In this document: positions 63,783-64,000 of the stretch, piece after piece
Layout of the letters: each line of letters starts with the position of its first letter
Position numbering within the stretch: position 1 is the first letter of the stretch
NCBI GenBank assembly: GCA_013288885.1
Contig: JABDBA010000006.1
Location: forward strand, 42,262-106,261
Length of the DNA: 64,000 bases
Direction of reading: 5' to 3'
From: Gammaproteobacteria bacterium
GTDB lineage: Bacteria; Pseudomonadota; Gammaproteobacteria; JABDBA01
Notes under the pieces: generated by a model
The model's database searches: none
Told to the model about the DNA's origin: nothing
Seen by the model: only the letters and a program-made list of their open reading frames with translations
Translations under genes and position numbers: made by a program

Positions 63783-64000
63783 ATGGGTTTTGGTCTATTC
63801 AAGAAGTGGGAAAATTGGCGCGCAACACGTAAAGTGCGTAATGTATTAAATGCTACTCCCGCTGTTCGCTTTGCAAACATAATGTTGGGCAGACAACGCG
63901 GTATTTATGAAACAGAGGAAGGAAACAATAACAAGTTCGATAAACAAAAAAGAGAATTTAATGAGCAACTGCAGCAACAGGCAATGAAAAAAGAAATTGA
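63783..64000 (+). CDS. Hypothetical protein, C-terminus cut by window edge
   Basis: The frame is open from the ATG at 63783 to the right edge (72 residues visible). AGAGGTAATGTC precedes the start, a good ribosome site. The visible part is basic and Gln/Lys/Asn-rich (MGFGLFKKWENWRATRKVRN, then FDKQKREFNEQLQQQAMKK), probably helical, with no signal peptide. No family is recognised. The 185-base gap to the divergent Rpn gene is AT-rich. Confidence 0.65.
   Translation, partial: MGFGLFKKWENWRATRKVRNVLNATPAVRFANIMLGRQRGIYETEEGNNNKFDKQKREFNEQLQQQAMKKEI

Noticed and set aside
1..64000. tRNA, rRNA or riboswitch genes
   Set aside because: Reading both strands I saw no cloverleaf with a TTCGA-type T arm ending in CCA and no recognisable rRNA or riboswitch core; a covariance search would be needed to exclude them fully.

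Overview
The window (64 kb, roughly 40% GC by eye) looks like a chromosome segment of a host-associated gammaproteobacterium, most likely of the Legionellales/Coxiellaceae-like group. This is an inference from three things seen here: ordinary gammaproteobacterial housekeeping genes (rpoH, hemL, ppsA/ppsR, mrdA/mrdB, accA/tilS, fadE, an aa3-type oxidase cluster), several very large soluble proteins with ankyrin repeats, and many decayed toxin-antitoxin and repeat remnants. I saw no rRNA, tRNA or CRISPR array.

Layout. 1-1331: a large unknown gene cut by the left edge. 1.5-18.5 kb (all minus strand): an aerobic respiration cluster transcribed in the order four-haem cytochrome c, coxB, [6.8-kb giant gene], coxA, ctaG, coxC, surf1, a SCO-like protein, ctaA, ctaB, sco1. 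It encodes the oxidase subunits, haem A synthesis and copper insertion. A giant 2282-residue protein (methyltransferase-like domain, internally duplicated modules, ankyrin repeats) sits between coxB and coxA. 18.6-20.9 kb: tsaC/sua5 and a QEGLA-motif gene. 21-24 kb: a second large ankyrin protein. 24-25.4 kb: a vapBC remnant and an Rpn-type nuclease. 25.4-29.7 kb: DUF3579, a beta-barrel protein, a phosphate transport pair (DUF47 and Pit), and rpoH behind an exact CIRCE operator. 30-35.8 kb: an accessory island with two paralogous unknown proteins flanking a DUF4143 ATPase and an orphaned TumA-type regulator, then a second DUF4143 ATPase. 35.9-44.7 kb: envelope genes (beta-barrel, rlpA, mltB, mrdB, mrdA) with the divergent ppsA/ppsR pair inserted between mrdB and mrdA. 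44.7-50.1 kb: hemL, a two-domain kinase, a FUSC-type membrane protein, an epimerase and YchJ. 50.1-54.9 kb: tilS, accA (frameshifted), a small acidic protein, an L,D-transpeptidase and a frameshifted ankyrin gene. 55.1-58.3 kb: a HepT-MntA toxin-antitoxin pair and fadE with a frameshifted tail. 58.4-62.6 kb: rlmI and a three-gene ABC exporter. 62.6-64 kb: a second Rpn nuclease and a gene cut by the right edge.

The strongest observations are: (a) an exact CIRCE operator overlapping a promoter just upstream of rpoH, implying HrcA control of the heat-shock sigma factor; (b) the oxidase operon split by a giant modular gene; (c) two toxin genes (VapC and TumE types) that each keep both ends but have lost the middle; (d) three genes, accA, an ankyrin gene and fadE, each broken by a one-base change in a homopolymer run; (e) a 48-bp perfect palindrome overlapping a predicted leaderless promoter of a DUF4143 ATPase; and (f) a pair of paralogous unknown proteins bracketing that ATPase.
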